45,784 nucleotides of DNA, taken from positions 1 to 45,784 of the forward strand of contig JAFQRK010000078.1 in assembly GCA_017410075.1 (NCBI GenBank), given 5' to 3'. This DNA is from Oscillospiraceae bacterium (GTDB lineage: Bacteria; Bacillota; Clostridia; Oscillospirales; Oscillospiraceae). The notes beneath the pieces were generated by a model. The model did not search any database and was not told where the DNA came from. It saw only the letters and a program-made list of their open reading frames with translations. Of the stretch, positions 16,712 through 25,613 are shown piece after piece; the first letter of the stretch is position 1, and each line of letters opens with the position of its first letter. Both the position numbers and the translations under genes were made by a program.

Positions 16712-17142
16712 TGCTGATCGGCATTATTGGAGAAAGCTGCACAGGAAAATCCACCCTTGCGGAACGGTTGAAAGAGTCGCTGGCGGCTGAGGTCTTTACC
16801 GGAAAGGACTATCTTCGCCTGGCAAAAAACGAAGCCATCGCCAGAAAGCTATTTGAGAAGAAGCTGCTATCTGCAGTTTGCGGTGAAAATCTGATCTATG
16901 TTATTTCTGAGCAGGAGCAGCTGGCATTGCTTCCGCAAGGAGCCGTTCGCATTTTAATGGGTGCAGATCTGGAAACGATCCTGGATCGGTTTGCACAGCG
17001 GATGCGGGGAACATTGCCTCCGCCGGTAAAGAGCATGCTGGAGAAAAAGCACGGCTGTTTTGACTGCATAGAGCACGATTATCGCATCTACAATGGCGAG
17101 GGGATCGACAAAGTCTGTGCGGCTCTGGAGGAAAACTTATGA
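16711..17142 (+). CDS. Small P-loop NTPase, kinase-like
   Basis: A 143-residue protein with a P-loop at the extreme N terminus (GESCTGKST, residues 7-15) and a predicted small alpha/beta fold like nucleotide or shikimate kinases. It also has YVISEQEQL and a basic RFAQRMRG segment that may act as a lid. I cannot assign the substrate. Its ATG shares one base with the previous TAA, and its end overlaps the gtrA-like gene by four bases. All four genes from the aminotransferase onward are therefore translationally linked. Confidence 0.7.
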   Translation: MLIGIIGESCTGKSTLAERLKESLAAEVFTGKDYLRLAKNEAIARKLFEKKLLSAVCGENLIYVISEQEQLALLPQGAVRILMGADLETILDRFAQRMRGTLPPPVKSMLEKKHGCFDCIEHDYRIYNGEGIDKVCAALEENL

Positions 17143-17555
17143 AAAAGATTCGCGAATTCATAGACCGGTATTACGACATACTGGCCTATTTGTTCTTTGG
17201 CGGTTTGACCACTGTGGTCAACTATTTGGTCTATCTGCCTTGCCATCACTGGTGGGGTATCCCTGCCGGAATCAGCAATATCATTGCCTGGTTTTTTGCT
17301 GTGGCATTTGCATTCCTTACCAATAAGCCTTTTGTGTTCAAAAGTCACGATTGGTCGGGAAAAACGCTTTGGCCGGAATTGACGAAATTTGTGGGTTGTC
17401 GGGTCGGCTCCGGCGTGCTGGAGACGGTGATCATTTGGGTCACAGTGGATATCCTGCTTTGGAACGGTCTTGTGATGAAGCTGATCACCAGCATATTTGT
17501 TATTCTTATTAACTATTTCGGCAGCAAATTCCTGATTTTTACCAAGAAAAAGTAA
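17139..17555 (+). CDS. GtrA family membrane protein
   Basis: A 138-residue protein with four predicted membrane helices (about 16-34, 42-62, 82-104 and 108-130) and the GtrA features FFGGLTTVVNYLVY and NKPFVFKS. GtrA family members are thought to move lipid-linked sugars across the membrane or to partner glycosyltransferases. No glycosyltransferase lies adjacent. It is the last gene of the aminotransferase operon. Confidence 0.88.
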   Translation: MKKIREFIDRYYDILAYLFFGGLTTVVNYLVYLPCHHWWGIPAGISNIIAWFFAVAFAFLTNKPFVFKSHDWSGKTLWPELTKFVGCRVGSGVLETVIIWVTVDILLWNGLVMKLITSIFVILINYFGSKFLIFTKKK

Positions 17556-17592
17556 TAAAACAACCGGCTGAAAAATCAGCCGGTTGTTTTTA
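17556..17592. terminator. Bidirectional terminator, gtrA-like gene and aro operon
   Basis: A 12-bp stem (17560-17571 with 17576-17587), a four-A loop, A run before and T run after. It ends both the plus-strand operon and the minus-strand aro operon. Confidence 0.93.
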
Positions 17593-18024
17593 TTTACCGT
17601 ATTTTTCTTTCAGATACACGATCGCCTGGCGGTAGCCGTCCAAGCCCTGCCCCTTGACCGTTTTTTCACAGTACATACCGGGGTAGGAGATATGGCGGAA
17701 CGCCTCCCGGGAATCCACATTTGAAATGTGCACCTCAACCGCGGGAATGCCAACAGCCTTCAGCGCGTCCAGAATGGCTACGGAGGTGTGGGTATAGGCG
17801 GCAGGATTGATGACGATGCCATCGACTTTTTTGTAGCATTCCTGGATTTTATCCACGATCGCTCCCTCGTGATTGGACTGGAACTGCTGAATTTCCAGAT
17901 TCTCTTCCCGGGCGGTATCTTCGATCAGCGCCAGCAGATCGGCAAAGGTCTGCTGGCCGTAAATATCCGGCTCCCGGATGCCCAGCATATTGATATTCGG
18001 TCCGTTGATCACCAGAATTTTCAT
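17590..18024 (-). CDS. aroQ: 3-Dehydroquinate dehydratase, type II
   Basis: A 144-residue type II dehydroquinase for step three of the shikimate pathway (3-dehydroquinate to 3-dehydroshikimate). Visible signatures are NGPNINMLG (residues 7-15), the mobile-loop Tyr region EPDIYG, NPAAYTHTS around residue 75 and EVHISN around residue 99. It is the last gene of the eight-gene aro operon and its ATG overlaps the aroE-aroK stop by four bases. Confidence 0.96.
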   Translation of the reverse strand: MKILVINGPNINMLGIREPDIYGQQTFADLLALIEDTAREENLEIQQFQSNHEGAIVDKIQECYKKVDGIVINPAAYTHTSVAILDALKAVGIPAVEVHISNVDSREAFRHISYPGMYCEKTVKGQGLDGYRQAIVYLKEKYGK

Positions 18025-19247
18025 ACATTTCCCTCCAGAATCTTGGCGATGGTGTTCGCTGCGGTTTCAGGTTCGCAGTTGTTGTCAACGATGTGATCAG
18101 CAAAGCGTTGGTACATCGGCTTGCGGGCTTCATACATTTTTTCCAAGTCGTTGGTTTGAGACAGAGGACGCCCATCCACCGGTAATTTGGAAATGCTCCG
18201 CTGCAGCCAGAACAGAGTTCCGTTTTGGCGCAGCAGGGGATAGTTGCGATCCACCGTCACGCAGCCGCCGCCGGTGGCGATGACAAGACCGGACTGCTTT
18301 CCCAGATCCGCAAGCGTCTGGGTTTCAAGCCGGCGAAAACCGGCTTCACCAATGTCGGCAAAGATCTCGGGGATGGTTTTTCCGGCTTTTTCAGCCAAAT
18401 ACTCGTCCGCGTCCACAAAATTTTTACTGGTCCTTTTCGCAAGCAGACCACCGACTGTTGTTTTGCCGCAGCCGGGCATACCGATGAGGATTATATTCTC
18501 CATGGAATTTTTCAAACTGCGGTGAATTTTGGGAATCACATCGTCGGAGATCAGATTTCCCGTAAACCACTGGGCGCTTTCCTTGGCCTGGGCAACCAGC
18601 ATTTCCAGGCCATTGCAGGCGATCAGCCCCAGACTTTCCGCGTCCAGAAGAAGCTGTGTCCGGGCAGGATTGTAGATCAGATCCAAAACGCCCTCCAACG
18701 CCGGGAAAAGCGTCAGATCTACGGGAGAAACGCCAACTTTTGGGTACATTCCTACCGGCGTTGCATTGACGATCACAGCAGCATCGCTGTGCAGATGCAG
18801 TTTTTCGTAGTTGTTTTCACCGCTGCGGGAGATGACCACGGGATCGGCGCCTTGTGCCTGCAATACGGCAACCACCGTATTGGATGCGCCGCCGCTGCCC
18901 AGCACAAGTACCTTTTTGCCGCTGACCGAAAGCCCGGAAGTTCTCAGCATCGTTGCGAAGCCGGAGTAATCGGTGTTGTGACCGATCAGCGAGCCATCAT
19001 TTCTGCGCACAACAGTATTCACAGCGCCCAGCATTTTGGCACAGTCGGACAATTCAGCACAGTAGGGGATGACAGACTTTTTATAAGGAATCGTAACATT
19101 CAGACCGGTAAAATCCCCGTTTTTTAGGAAATCTTCCAGTTCTTCTGCACTTTTTTCGAACAGCGAGTAGCTGTAATTACCCAGCTGGCTGTGGATCTGT
19201 GGGGAATAGCTGTGGGCAAGCTTTCCGCCTAGAAGGCCGCATTTCAT
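18021..19247 (-). CDS. aroE-aroK: Fused shikimate dehydrogenase and shikimate kinase
   Basis: A 408-residue bifunctional protein. Residues 1 to about 245 are shikimate dehydrogenase: HSYSPQIH at the substrate site, NVTIPYKK with the catalytic Lys, GHNTDY and the NADP site GSGGASNT. From residue 249 (MENIILIGMPGCGKTTVG) it is a shikimate kinase with an intact P-loop, DADE, GFRRLETQTL and GGGCV. It thus runs two consecutive steps, 3-dehydroshikimate to shikimate to shikimate 3-phosphate. No stop or start signal separates the halves. The ATG shares a base with the pheA stop (TGATG). Confidence 0.95.
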   Translation of the reverse strand: MKCGLLGGKLAHSYSPQIHSQLGNYSYSLFEKSAEELEDFLKNGDFTGLNVTIPYKKSVIPYCAELSDCAKMLGAVNTVVRRNDGSLIGHNTDYSGFATMLRTSGLSVSGKKVLVLGSGGASNTVVAVLQAQGADPVVISRSGENNYEKLHLHSDAAVIVNATPVGMYPKVGVSPVDLTLFPALEGVLDLIYNPARTQLLLDAESLGLIACNGLEMLVAQAKESAQWFTGNLISDDVIPKIHRSLKNSMENIILIGMPGCGKTTVGGLLAKRTSKNFVDADEYLAEKAGKTIPEIFADIGEAGFRRLETQTLADLGKQSGLVIATGGGCVTVDRNYPLLRQNGTLFWLQRSISKLPVDGRPLSQTNDLEKMYEARKPMYQRFADHIVDNNCEPETAANTIAKILEGNV

Positions 19248-20389
19248 CACACGACCTCGCTGTAGCTGCCCAGATACTTGAATTCCTCGCAAAGGTCGTC
19301 CAGCTCGCACATCAGCTGCACAAATTCCTCGGAATAGATGGAGGTATCCAGATCAAAATAGAACATAAACTCAAAATCTCTGTCCGGCAGGGGACGGGAC
19401 TCCAGTTTGGTAACATTGATTCCCAGCGCGTAAAGCCGTGCCATAACCCGGTACAGCGCGCCCGGGCGGTGATTCAAGACCATCATAATGCTGGTCTTGT
19501 CGGAGCCGGGGTAGATCTCCATATTCTTGCTGATGCAGATGAAACGGGTGTAGTTGTTGCCCTTGTCCTGAATGGAGCTTTCCAGCACCTTCAGTCCGTA
19601 CAGCTCAGCGCAGCTGCGGCTGGAGATGGCAGCAGCATCCTTGCGGCCGGACTTGGCCACCATTTCCGCTGCAACTGCCGTATTTTCCACGGGGATGATC
19701 TTGATTCCGGTGAGCTTTTGCAGGAATTCACCGCACTGGTTGATTGCCTGCTCATGGGAGTAGACTTCCCGGATGTCGTTCAGCTTGCTGCCGGGCAGCG
19801 CCAGAAGGTTGTGGTCGATCTTCAGGCGGAAGCTGCGAACAATGGAGAAGCTGTGGCGGATCATCAAGTCGTAAACCTTTTTCACAGAGCCTGCAGTGGA
19901 GTTTTCAATGGGCAGAATGCCGTACTGGCACAGACCCTGCTCAATGGCGGAAAATACTGCTTCAAAGCTCTTGAAATACATAATAAAGGGGTTTTTAAAG
20001 ATCTTTTCGCAGGCGATCTGGGAGAAAGCGCCCTCAACGCCCTGGCAGGCGACCATCGGTGTCTGGGGGAACAGCTTGGGGGTGTTGTTGATGGCCTGGG
20101 TGATCTGACCGTACAGAGGAGAAACGGTGTCGTTCAGCTTGCTCTGATAGCTGCGGCTCAGCTCAAAAAGCATAGAGTACAGCACACGTGTATAATTGGC
20201 CATTTCCGGACCGGCCTTTTGGGCCACATCATTGAGCTTCTCCCGTTCCCGGGCAGGAACAAAAATGGGGAGATTTTCTGCCTTTTTGTAATCAGCGATC
20301 CGGGCAGCAACATCCATCCGCTGGGTGAAAAGCTGCACCAATTGATCATCAATAGCATCAATTTCCTTGCGCATATCCTGAATATCCAT
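19247..20389 (-). CDS. pheA: Bifunctional chorismate mutase and prephenate dehydratase
   Basis: A 380-residue P-protein for phenylalanine synthesis. An AroQ-type chorismate mutase domain fills about residues 1-90 (DMRKEIDAIDDQLVQLFTQRM). The prephenate dehydratase domain follows (about 110-290: GVEGAFSQIAC, PIENSTAGSV), and a C-terminal ACT domain (about 297-370: GALYRVMARLYALGINVTKLESRP) carries the ESRP phenylalanine-binding motif. Feedback inhibition by Phe is expected from family knowledge. It lies two bases after aroC. Confidence 0.96.
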   Translation of the reverse strand: MDIQDMRKEIDAIDDQLVQLFTQRMDVAARIADYKKAENLPIFVPAREREKLNDVAQKAGPEMANYTRVLYSMLFELSRSYQSKLNDTVSPLYGQITQAINNTPKLFPQTPMVACQGVEGAFSQIACEKIFKNPFIMYFKSFEAVFSAIEQGLCQYGILPIENSTAGSVKKVYDLMIRHSFSIVRSFRLKIDHNLLALPGSKLNDIREVYSHEQAINQCGEFLQKLTGIKIIPVENTAVAAEMVAKSGRKDAAAISSRSCAELYGLKVLESSIQDKGNNYTRFICISKNMEIYPGSDKTSIMMVLNHRPGALYRVMARLYALGINVTKLESRPLPDRDFEFMFYFDLDTSIYSEEFVQLMCELDDLCEEFKYLGSYSEVV

Positions 20390-20391
20390 TA

Positions 20392-21480
20392 TTATTTCCT
20401 CCTGGTGGTCTGGGTGTTTCCCAAAAGCATATCCATTACCGCGATGGCGGCGGCTGCCTCCACAACGGGAACTGCTCTGGGCACGATGCAGGGATCGTGG
20501 CGCCCCTTTACCTGCAGCTGCGTTTGTGCCATTTGTGACAGAGAAACGGAGGTCTGCGGCTTGGCAATGGACGGTGTGGGCTTGACAGCCACAGTAAACA
20601 GCACCGGCATACCGGTGGTAATTCCGCCGAGAATGCCGCCGCAGCGATTGGTGGCGGTTACGATCTTGCCGTCAGCTACGGCGAAGGCGTCGTTGCAGTC
20701 ACTTCCCATCAAAGTAGCGGTCTCCTCGCCAATGCCAAAGGACACACTTTTTGCTGCGGGAATGCCATAAACGATCTGGGCAATGCGGCTTTCAACGCCG
20801 CCGAACATAGGCTCGCCCAAACCGGCAGGCACACCGGTAATGGCGCATTGGATCATTCCGCCGATGCTGTCGCCCTGCGTCCTTGCAGCGGCGATGGCAG
20901 CTTGAAAACGGTCTGCAGAGTCTGCATCCAGGGTGGGGAAGAAATTACCCACCTGATCCAGCTGAGGCTGCAGGGGATCAAAGCGGCTTGCGGTTTGTTC
21001 GCCGATTTGGATAATGTGTGCGCCGATGCGGATGCCGGCCTCTTCCAGCCATTGCTTGCACAATCCGCCGGCAATGCAAAGCGGTGCGGTGAGCCGTCCG
21101 GAAAAATGACCGCCGCCGGCTGCGTCCTGAAAGCCGCCGTATTTGATCTGGGCGGTAAAATCCGCGTGGCCGGGACGGGGACAGTCCTTCAGATTCTCGT
21201 AATCACCGGAACGGGTGTTGGTATTGCGGATAACCGCGGCAATGGGTGCACCGCAGGTAAACCCATTGACGATGCCGGCTAAGAATTCCGGTTTGTCTGC
21301 TTCCTTACGGGGGGTAGACCAATCACCCTGGCCAGGCGCACGACGGTCAAGAAATGCCTGAAGCGCCTCCAGATCGACACCAAGACCTGCCGGAATGCCG
21401 TCCAGGGTCATACCGATACCGGCACCGTGGGATTGTCCGAAAATGGATAATTTTAAATTTTCACCGTAGGTACTGCTCAT
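20392..21480 (-). CDS. aroC: Chorismate synthase
   Basis: A 362-residue chorismate synthase, which makes chorismate from EPSP with reduced FMN. Conserved parts are GQSHGAGIGMTLDG near residue 13, RRAPGQGDWSTPRKE, RPGHADF and QDAAGGGHFSGRLTA (about residue 118). The C-terminal GGILGGITTGMP also fits. Length is normal. Its start overlaps the aroA stop by four bases. Confidence 0.97.
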   Translation of the reverse strand: MSSTYGENLKLSIFGQSHGAGIGMTLDGIPAGLGVDLEALQAFLDRRAPGQGDWSTPRKEADKPEFLAGIVNGFTCGAPIAAVIRNTNTRSGDYENLKDCPRPGHADFTAQIKYGGFQDAAGGGHFSGRLTAPLCIAGGLCKQWLEEAGIRIGAHIIQIGEQTASRFDPLQPQLDQVGNFFPTLDADSADRFQAAIAAARTQGDSIGGMIQCAITGVPAGLGEPMFGGVESRIAQIVYGIPAAKSVSFGIGEETATLMGSDCNDAFAVADGKIVTATNRCGGILGGITTGMPVLFTVAVKPTPSIAKPQTSVSLSQMAQTQLQVKGRHDPCIVPRAVPVVEAAAAIAVMDMLLGNTQTTRRK

Positions 21481-22631
21481 AATTTTCCTCCTAAACGGCG
21501 GTATTCTTCCCAGAAATGGGGATAGGACTTGTTAACGGAGTCTGCACCCAGAATGGTAACCGGCGTGGTGCAGGCGGTTGCAGCGATGGCTGCGGCCATT
21601 GCAATGCGGTGATCGTTGCACGAATCCACAATGCCGCCGCGCAGCCCGGTGCCGCGGATATACAGGGTGTTCTCATCGGCGCAGGCATTGCCGCCCAGGG
21701 CGGTGATCATTTGGATCACAGTAGCCACCCGATCGGATTCTTTCAGCCGCAGGCGGCCGATGTCAAAGAATGATGCGCCGTGATTGACGGCGGCAAAGAC
21801 AGAAAGAATGGGAACAAGATCGGGGATATCCGCCACACGGATGGTGGCAGAGCCGCTTTTCAAGATGCTGAGGATCTCAATGATGAGCCGGTCGCCCTGA
21901 GGGGAATTTTCGTCCAGACCCAGTATGTCCAGATCGCTTCCCATTGCCTTGGCGGCCAGGAAAAATGCGCCGTTGCTCCAATCGCCCTCAACCGTGATCT
22001 TTCCCGGGGTTTTGAAATTGGGGGCCCGGAAGCGCTCCAGCGCCTGCCGGGTCATCTCAATATAGGGGCGAGACTCCACCTTGCCGATGATCTCCAATTC
22101 TGTTTCGCCGCCCAGCAGAGCCTGGGCAAACAGCAGACCCGTGATGAACTGACTGGAAACGCTGCCGTCAATGGTGTACTTTCCCGGCTTCAGCTTGCCG
22201 GTACAGCGGATCGTATCGGATGTGGGACGCTCCAGTCTGCAGCCCATACGCTCCATTTCTTCCCAAAGAGGGCTTAAGGGACGCTGGGGCAGACGCCCTG
22301 CCATTTGGAATGTAGCATCTACTCCCAATGCACCCACAATGGGCAGCATAAACCGGAGGGTAGAGCCGCTTTCACAGCAATTCAGAACGGCGGATCCGGC
22401 AATCTCTTTGATGGGTTCTACCGTATAGCCATTGCCGGTATATTCAATTTTCGCACCCAATGCGCGAAGGCAATCGGCGGTGGCTTCCATATCCCGGTTG
22501 GTCTGGGGACAGAGAAGCTCAGTTTTTCGGTCTGCAAAGGCGGCGCAGATCAGCAGCCGATGCGCCTGAGATTTGGAGGGTATCGCGGTGATTTTGCCCT
22601 GCAGCAGCCGGGGCTGTACGGTAATATCCAT
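21477..22631 (-). CDS. aroA: 3-Phosphoshikimate 1-carboxyvinyltransferase (EPSP synthase)
   Basis: A 384-residue EPSP synthase joining PEP to shikimate 3-phosphate. Seen motifs: PSKSQAHR (phosphate binding), CCESGSTLRFMLP, SSQFITGLL, LRLKESDRVATV and CNDHRIAMA. The N-terminal region CESGSTLRF, rather than the GNAGTAMR type, suggests the divergent class II-like lineage, an inference from these residues only. The start at 22631 is preferred to an in-frame ATG at 22649, which lies inside aroB. The chosen ATG comes one base after the aroB stop. Confidence 0.95.
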   Translation of the reverse strand: MDITVQPRLLQGKITAIPSKSQAHRLLICAAFADRKTELLCPQTNRDMEATADCLRALGAKIEYTGNGYTVEPIKEIAGSAVLNCCESGSTLRFMLPIVGALGVDATFQMAGRLPQRPLSPLWEEMERMGCRLERPTSDTIRCTGKLKPGKYTIDGSVSSQFITGLLFAQALLGGETELEIIGKVESRPYIEMTRQALERFRAPNFKTPGKITVEGDWSNGAFFLAAKAMGSDLDILGLDENSPQGDRLIIEILSILKSGSATIRVADIPDLVPILSVFAAVNHGASFFDIGRLRLKESDRVATVIQMITALGGNACADENTLYIRGTGLRGGIVDSCNDHRIAMAAAIAATACTTPVTILGADSVNKSYPHFWEEYRRLGGKL

Positions 22632-22632
22632 A

Positions 22633-23685
22633 TCAAAGACCTGCTTCAATAAAATCTTTTAGTTCAGCAACCTCGGTTTGGCGCAGGATGCACTTGCCGA
22701 TCCCCTCGGGAACCACCAACGAAACTGTTCCGCCAAGGCGCTTTTTGTCGGAAAGGGCACTTTCGAACAGGGCCTGCGCGGTATATGCGGTGGCGGCAGG
22801 CAGCTGAAATTTCCTGAGGATCCTGTGTACTGCGTCCAGTGTGTCAAGGCCGCAAATGCCGTATTTAACAGCAGCGCCGGTGACGATCGCCATACCCATG
22901 GCAACAGCTTGCCCGTGAGAAACCGCAAAATTGCTCAGTGCCTCAATGGCGTGACCGACAGTGTGCCCTAAGTTCAGCATCTGACGGGCGCCGGTATCAA
23001 ATTCATCCTGAGCAACCACATCCCGCTTAAGCTCCACGCAGCGGGCGATGACGCTTTCCCGGTCAAATTCCAGGCCGTCACGCATCAAATTGGCGAACAG
23101 TATTTCATCATACAAAATTCCGTATTTGATGACCTCTGCGCAACCGTCCCGGAAGATATCGCCGGGCAGCGTGTTTAAAAGGTCGGTATCGCACAGCACC
23201 AGACGGGGCTGATAAAATGCGCCGGCCAGATTTTTTCCTGCATCCAGATCAATGGCAGTTTTGCCGCCAACAGAGGAATCCACAGCCGCCAGCAGGGTAG
23301 TGGGGACCTGGATATAGGCAATGCCGCGCAGAAAGGTTGCTGCAGCAAAGCCGGAAATATCGCCGACCACACCGCCGCCCAGGGCTATGATGCAATCGCA
23401 GCGTGTAATGTGTTTTTTTGCCAAAAAGTTTAGAAGCAGCAGGTAATTTGCGCCGCTTTTGTGGGATTCACCGGCTGGAAATACATAATTTACTACCCGG
23501 TAGCCTGCATTTTCCAGCGCAGCGGTTGCAGCCTCGCCGTAAAGGGGCCAGACATTGCTGTCGCTGACGATGGCGGCTGTGCCTGGTTTGCAGACCTTGG
23601 AAAGCTCTGCGCCCAGGTTAGGCAGCAAACCGCTGCCGATCAGGACATCGTATTCAGTTGAAGCGGTAATGTGGATGACTTTCAT
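22633..23685 (-). CDS. aroB: 3-Dehydroquinate synthase
   Basis: A 350-residue NAD- and metal-dependent enzyme converting DAHP to 3-dehydroquinate. The NAD-binding GGGVVGDISGFAAAT (about residue 103), the PTTLLAAVDSSVGGKTAID block with the catalytic Lys, and the metal-binding NLGHTVGHAIE are intact. The start overlaps tyrA by four bases. Confidence 0.96.
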   Translation of the reverse strand: MKVIHITASTEYDVLIGSGLLPNLGAELSKVCKPGTAAIVSDSNVWPLYGEAATAALENAGYRVVNYVFPAGESHKSGANYLLLLNFLAKKHITRCDCIIALGGGVVGDISGFAAATFLRGIAYIQVPTTLLAAVDSSVGGKTAIDLDAGKNLAGAFYQPRLVLCDTDLLNTLPGDIFRDGCAEVIKYGILYDEILFANLMRDGLEFDRESVIARCVELKRDVVAQDEFDTGARQMLNLGHTVGHAIEALSNFAVSHGQAVAMGMAIVTGAAVKYGICGLDTLDAVHRILRKFQLPAATAYTAQALFESALSDKKRLGGTVSLVVPEGIGKCILRQTEVAELKDFIEAGL

Positions 23686-24512
23686 CCGTCTACCTCCTCC
23701 TTGCGCAGTTTTCCTTCTTCCAAAAGTGCTGTCAGCTTCTGCAGATCCTGGGTCTGCAGCGCATCCCGATAGGCCATCAGGCTGTCAATATAAGTGTCCA
23801 GCTCAAAGAGCATATTTTCCCGGTTGTTCATACAAAGCTCTGCCCACATATTGGCGTTGAGCCAGGCAACACGGGTCAGATCCTTGTAGCTGCCGGCAGA
23901 GAAGCCTTTGTGCTTCTTTGCGGTGGGGGACTTGATGTAGGCGTTGCTTAAAATATGGGGCATCTGGGAGGTGAAGGCTATGAGCCGATCGTGCTCCTGC
24001 GCTGTGCATACGGAGAAAAATCCGAAATGGCAGGGCGCAAGGGCATTTTTTACCCGATGCAGCAGCTGCATATTGTCAAAATCGTGGGGGACGAGCACCA
24101 TCGGTGCACCTTCAAACAGATCAGCACGGCTGTATTTAAAGCCGGAGAACTGAGAGCCGGCCATAGGGTGTCCGCCAACAAAGGTAAAGCCGTATTTTTC
24201 CGCCAGCGGGAAGCAGCGGCTGCAGATTTCCTCTTTAATGCCGCAGCAATCCATAACAAGGGTGTCCCGGGAGATAAACGCGCCGTTTTCCTCCAGCCAG
24301 GCGGCAGAGCCGTCGGGATAAATCGCCAGCAGGATCAGATCGCACAAAGGGATGCTGCTTTGATCCAGCTTGCCGTGGACAGCGCCTGCCAGCATGGAAA
24401 AGGCAAGCATATTCTCATCCTTTTCTGCGGCGTAAACGGTATGCCCCTCCAGCGCAAAAGCCCGGGCGAAGCTGCCGCCGATCAGACCCAGTCCCAAAAT
24501 ACCAACTGTCAT
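23682..24512 (-). CDS. tyrA: Prephenate dehydrogenase
   Basis: A 276-residue enzyme that oxidises prephenate to 4-hydroxyphenylpyruvate for tyrosine. The N-terminal Rossmann motif GILGLGLIGGSFA (residues 3-15) binds NAD. GGHPMAGSQFSG carries the conserved catalytic histidine region. It lacks a C-terminal ACT domain, so feedback may rest on other enzymes of the operon or on transcription. Starts and stops overlap by four bases on both sides. Confidence 0.94.
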   Translation of the reverse strand: MTVGILGLGLIGGSFARAFALEGHTVYAAEKDENMLAFSMLAGAVHGKLDQSSIPLCDLILLAIYPDGSAAWLEENGAFISRDTLVMDCCGIKEEICSRCFPLAEKYGFTFVGGHPMAGSQFSGFKYSRADLFEGAPMVLVPHDFDNMQLLHRVKNALAPCHFGFFSVCTAQEHDRLIAFTSQMPHILSNAYIKSPTAKKHKGFSAGSYKDLTRVAWLNANMWAELCMNNRENMLFELDTYIDSLMAYRDALQTQDLQKLTALLEEGKLRKEEVDG

Positions 24513-25510
24513 TTCAGAGCCTCCCGGATCAGGTTCACCTTTTTGTTCAGCTGTGCGAATTGGGCAGGCGTCAGGGACTGCGCGCCGTCACACAGAGCGC
24601 AGGCGGGATTGTTGTGGACCTCCACCATAATGCCATCTGCACCGGATGCCACAGCGGCTGCTGCCATCGGCGGCACCAGCTTGGATTTTCCGGTGGCGTG
24701 GCTGGGATCCACAACGACCGGCAGATGGGTCAATTCGTGCAGCACCGGCACCGCAGACAGATCCAAAGTGTTGCGTGTGTAGGTTTCAAAGGAGCGAATA
24801 CCCCGTTCGCAGAGGATAACATTCTCATTGCCCTCGCTCATAATGTATTCAGCGCTCATCAACAGCTCCTGCAGCGTATTGGCAAGACCACGCTTTAAGA
24901 GAATGGGCTTATCAGTCTTGCCCAGCTCCTGCAGAAGATCAAAATTCTGCATATTTCTGGCACCGACCTGGATAATGTCCACATCGGCAAACAGATCCAG
25001 TGCTTTGATGTTCATGATTTCCGTAATGATGGGAAGGCCGGTTGCTTCTTTGGCCTTCAAAAGCAGGCGGATGCCCTCGTCCTTCATACCCTGGAAGGCG
25101 TAAGGGGAGGTGCGGGGCTTAAATGCACCGCCGCGCAGCACATCAGCGCCGGCTTCCTTCACAGCCATAGCGACTTCGATGATCTGCGCCTCGGATTCAA
25201 CGCTGCAGGGGCCGGCGATCATTGCAAAATGGCCACCGCCGAACTTGGCGTTACCCACTTCAATCACGGTATCGGCAGGGTGAAACTTGCGGTTTGCCTG
25301 TTTGAAGGGCTCAGAAACCCGTTTGACAGAGTCAACGATCTCCAAACTGCCCAGCAGATCCATATCCACCCGGCTGGTGTCACCGATCAGACCCAGGATG
25401 GTAATATCCTGACCTTTGGAAATATGCACATCCAAATTCATACTGCGCAGCCAGGCCACCAGATGGTCGGTCTGCTGTTCGGTGGTGCCGTGCTTCAATA
25501 CTGCGATCAT
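24509..25510 (-). CDS. aroF: 3-Deoxy-7-phosphoheptulonate (DAHP) synthase
   Basis: A 333-residue type I-beta DAHP synthase, the entry enzyme of the shikimate pathway (PEP plus erythrose 4-phosphate). Residues 1 to about 68 form a ferredoxin/ACT-like regulatory domain, which in Thermotoga-type enzymes binds tyrosine. The barrel contains AGPCSVES (about residue 97), FKPRTSPYAFQG, the PEP-binding LKRG and DPSHATGK. It is the first gene of the operon, with ribosome binding site AGGAG eight bases before ATG, just behind the attenuator terminator. Confidence 0.96.
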   Translation of the reverse strand: MIAVLKHGTTEQQTDHLVAWLRSMNLDVHISKGQDITILGLIGDTSRVDMDLLGSLEIVDSVKRVSEPFKQANRKFHPADTVIEVGNAKFGGGHFAMIAGPCSVESEAQIIEVAMAVKEAGADVLRGGAFKPRTSPYAFQGMKDEGIRLLLKAKEATGLPIITEIMNIKALDLFADVDIIQVGARNMQNFDLLQELGKTDKPILLKRGLANTLQELLMSAEYIMSEGNENVILCERGIRSFETYTRNTLDLSAVPVLHELTHLPVVVDPSHATGKSKLVPPMAAAAVASGADGIMVEVHNNPACALCDGAQSLTPAQFAQLNKKVNLIREALK

Positions 25511-25523
25511 AATACCAACTCCT

Positions 25524-25561
25524 AAAAAATGAAATGCCGCACAGAAGCGATTCTGTGCGGC
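25524..25561 (-). terminator. Attenuator terminator in the aro operon leader
   Basis: An 11-bp perfect stem (25561-25551 with 25546-25536) with a 4-base loop is followed, after ATTTCA, by six T at 25529-25524, all on the minus strand. It lies between the leader peptide and aroF and would stop transcription before the structural genes when formed. Confidence 0.88.
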
Positions 25562-25612
25562 TGTTTTAGATACCTACAAAAGTTTCCGGAATTCCTTGCA
25601 GCACAAATCGCT
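25546..25612 (-). promoter_or_regulatory. Antiterminator of the aro attenuator
   Basis: AGCGATTTGTGCTGC (25612-25598) begins one base after the leader peptide stop codon. It is complementary to GCCGCACAGAATCGCT (25561-25546), with one mismatch and one bulged G. The second strand is the 5' arm and loop of the terminator, so the two structures exclude each other. ATCGCT at the start of the leader peptide gene (25676-25671) can also pair with the first strand, giving a possible protector pairing. Confidence 0.8.
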
Positions 25613-25613
25613 A

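Noticed and set aside
19199..20770. A 523-codon open frame opposite pheA and aroC
   Set aside because: It spans two recognised genes on the other strand and has no protein-like motifs.
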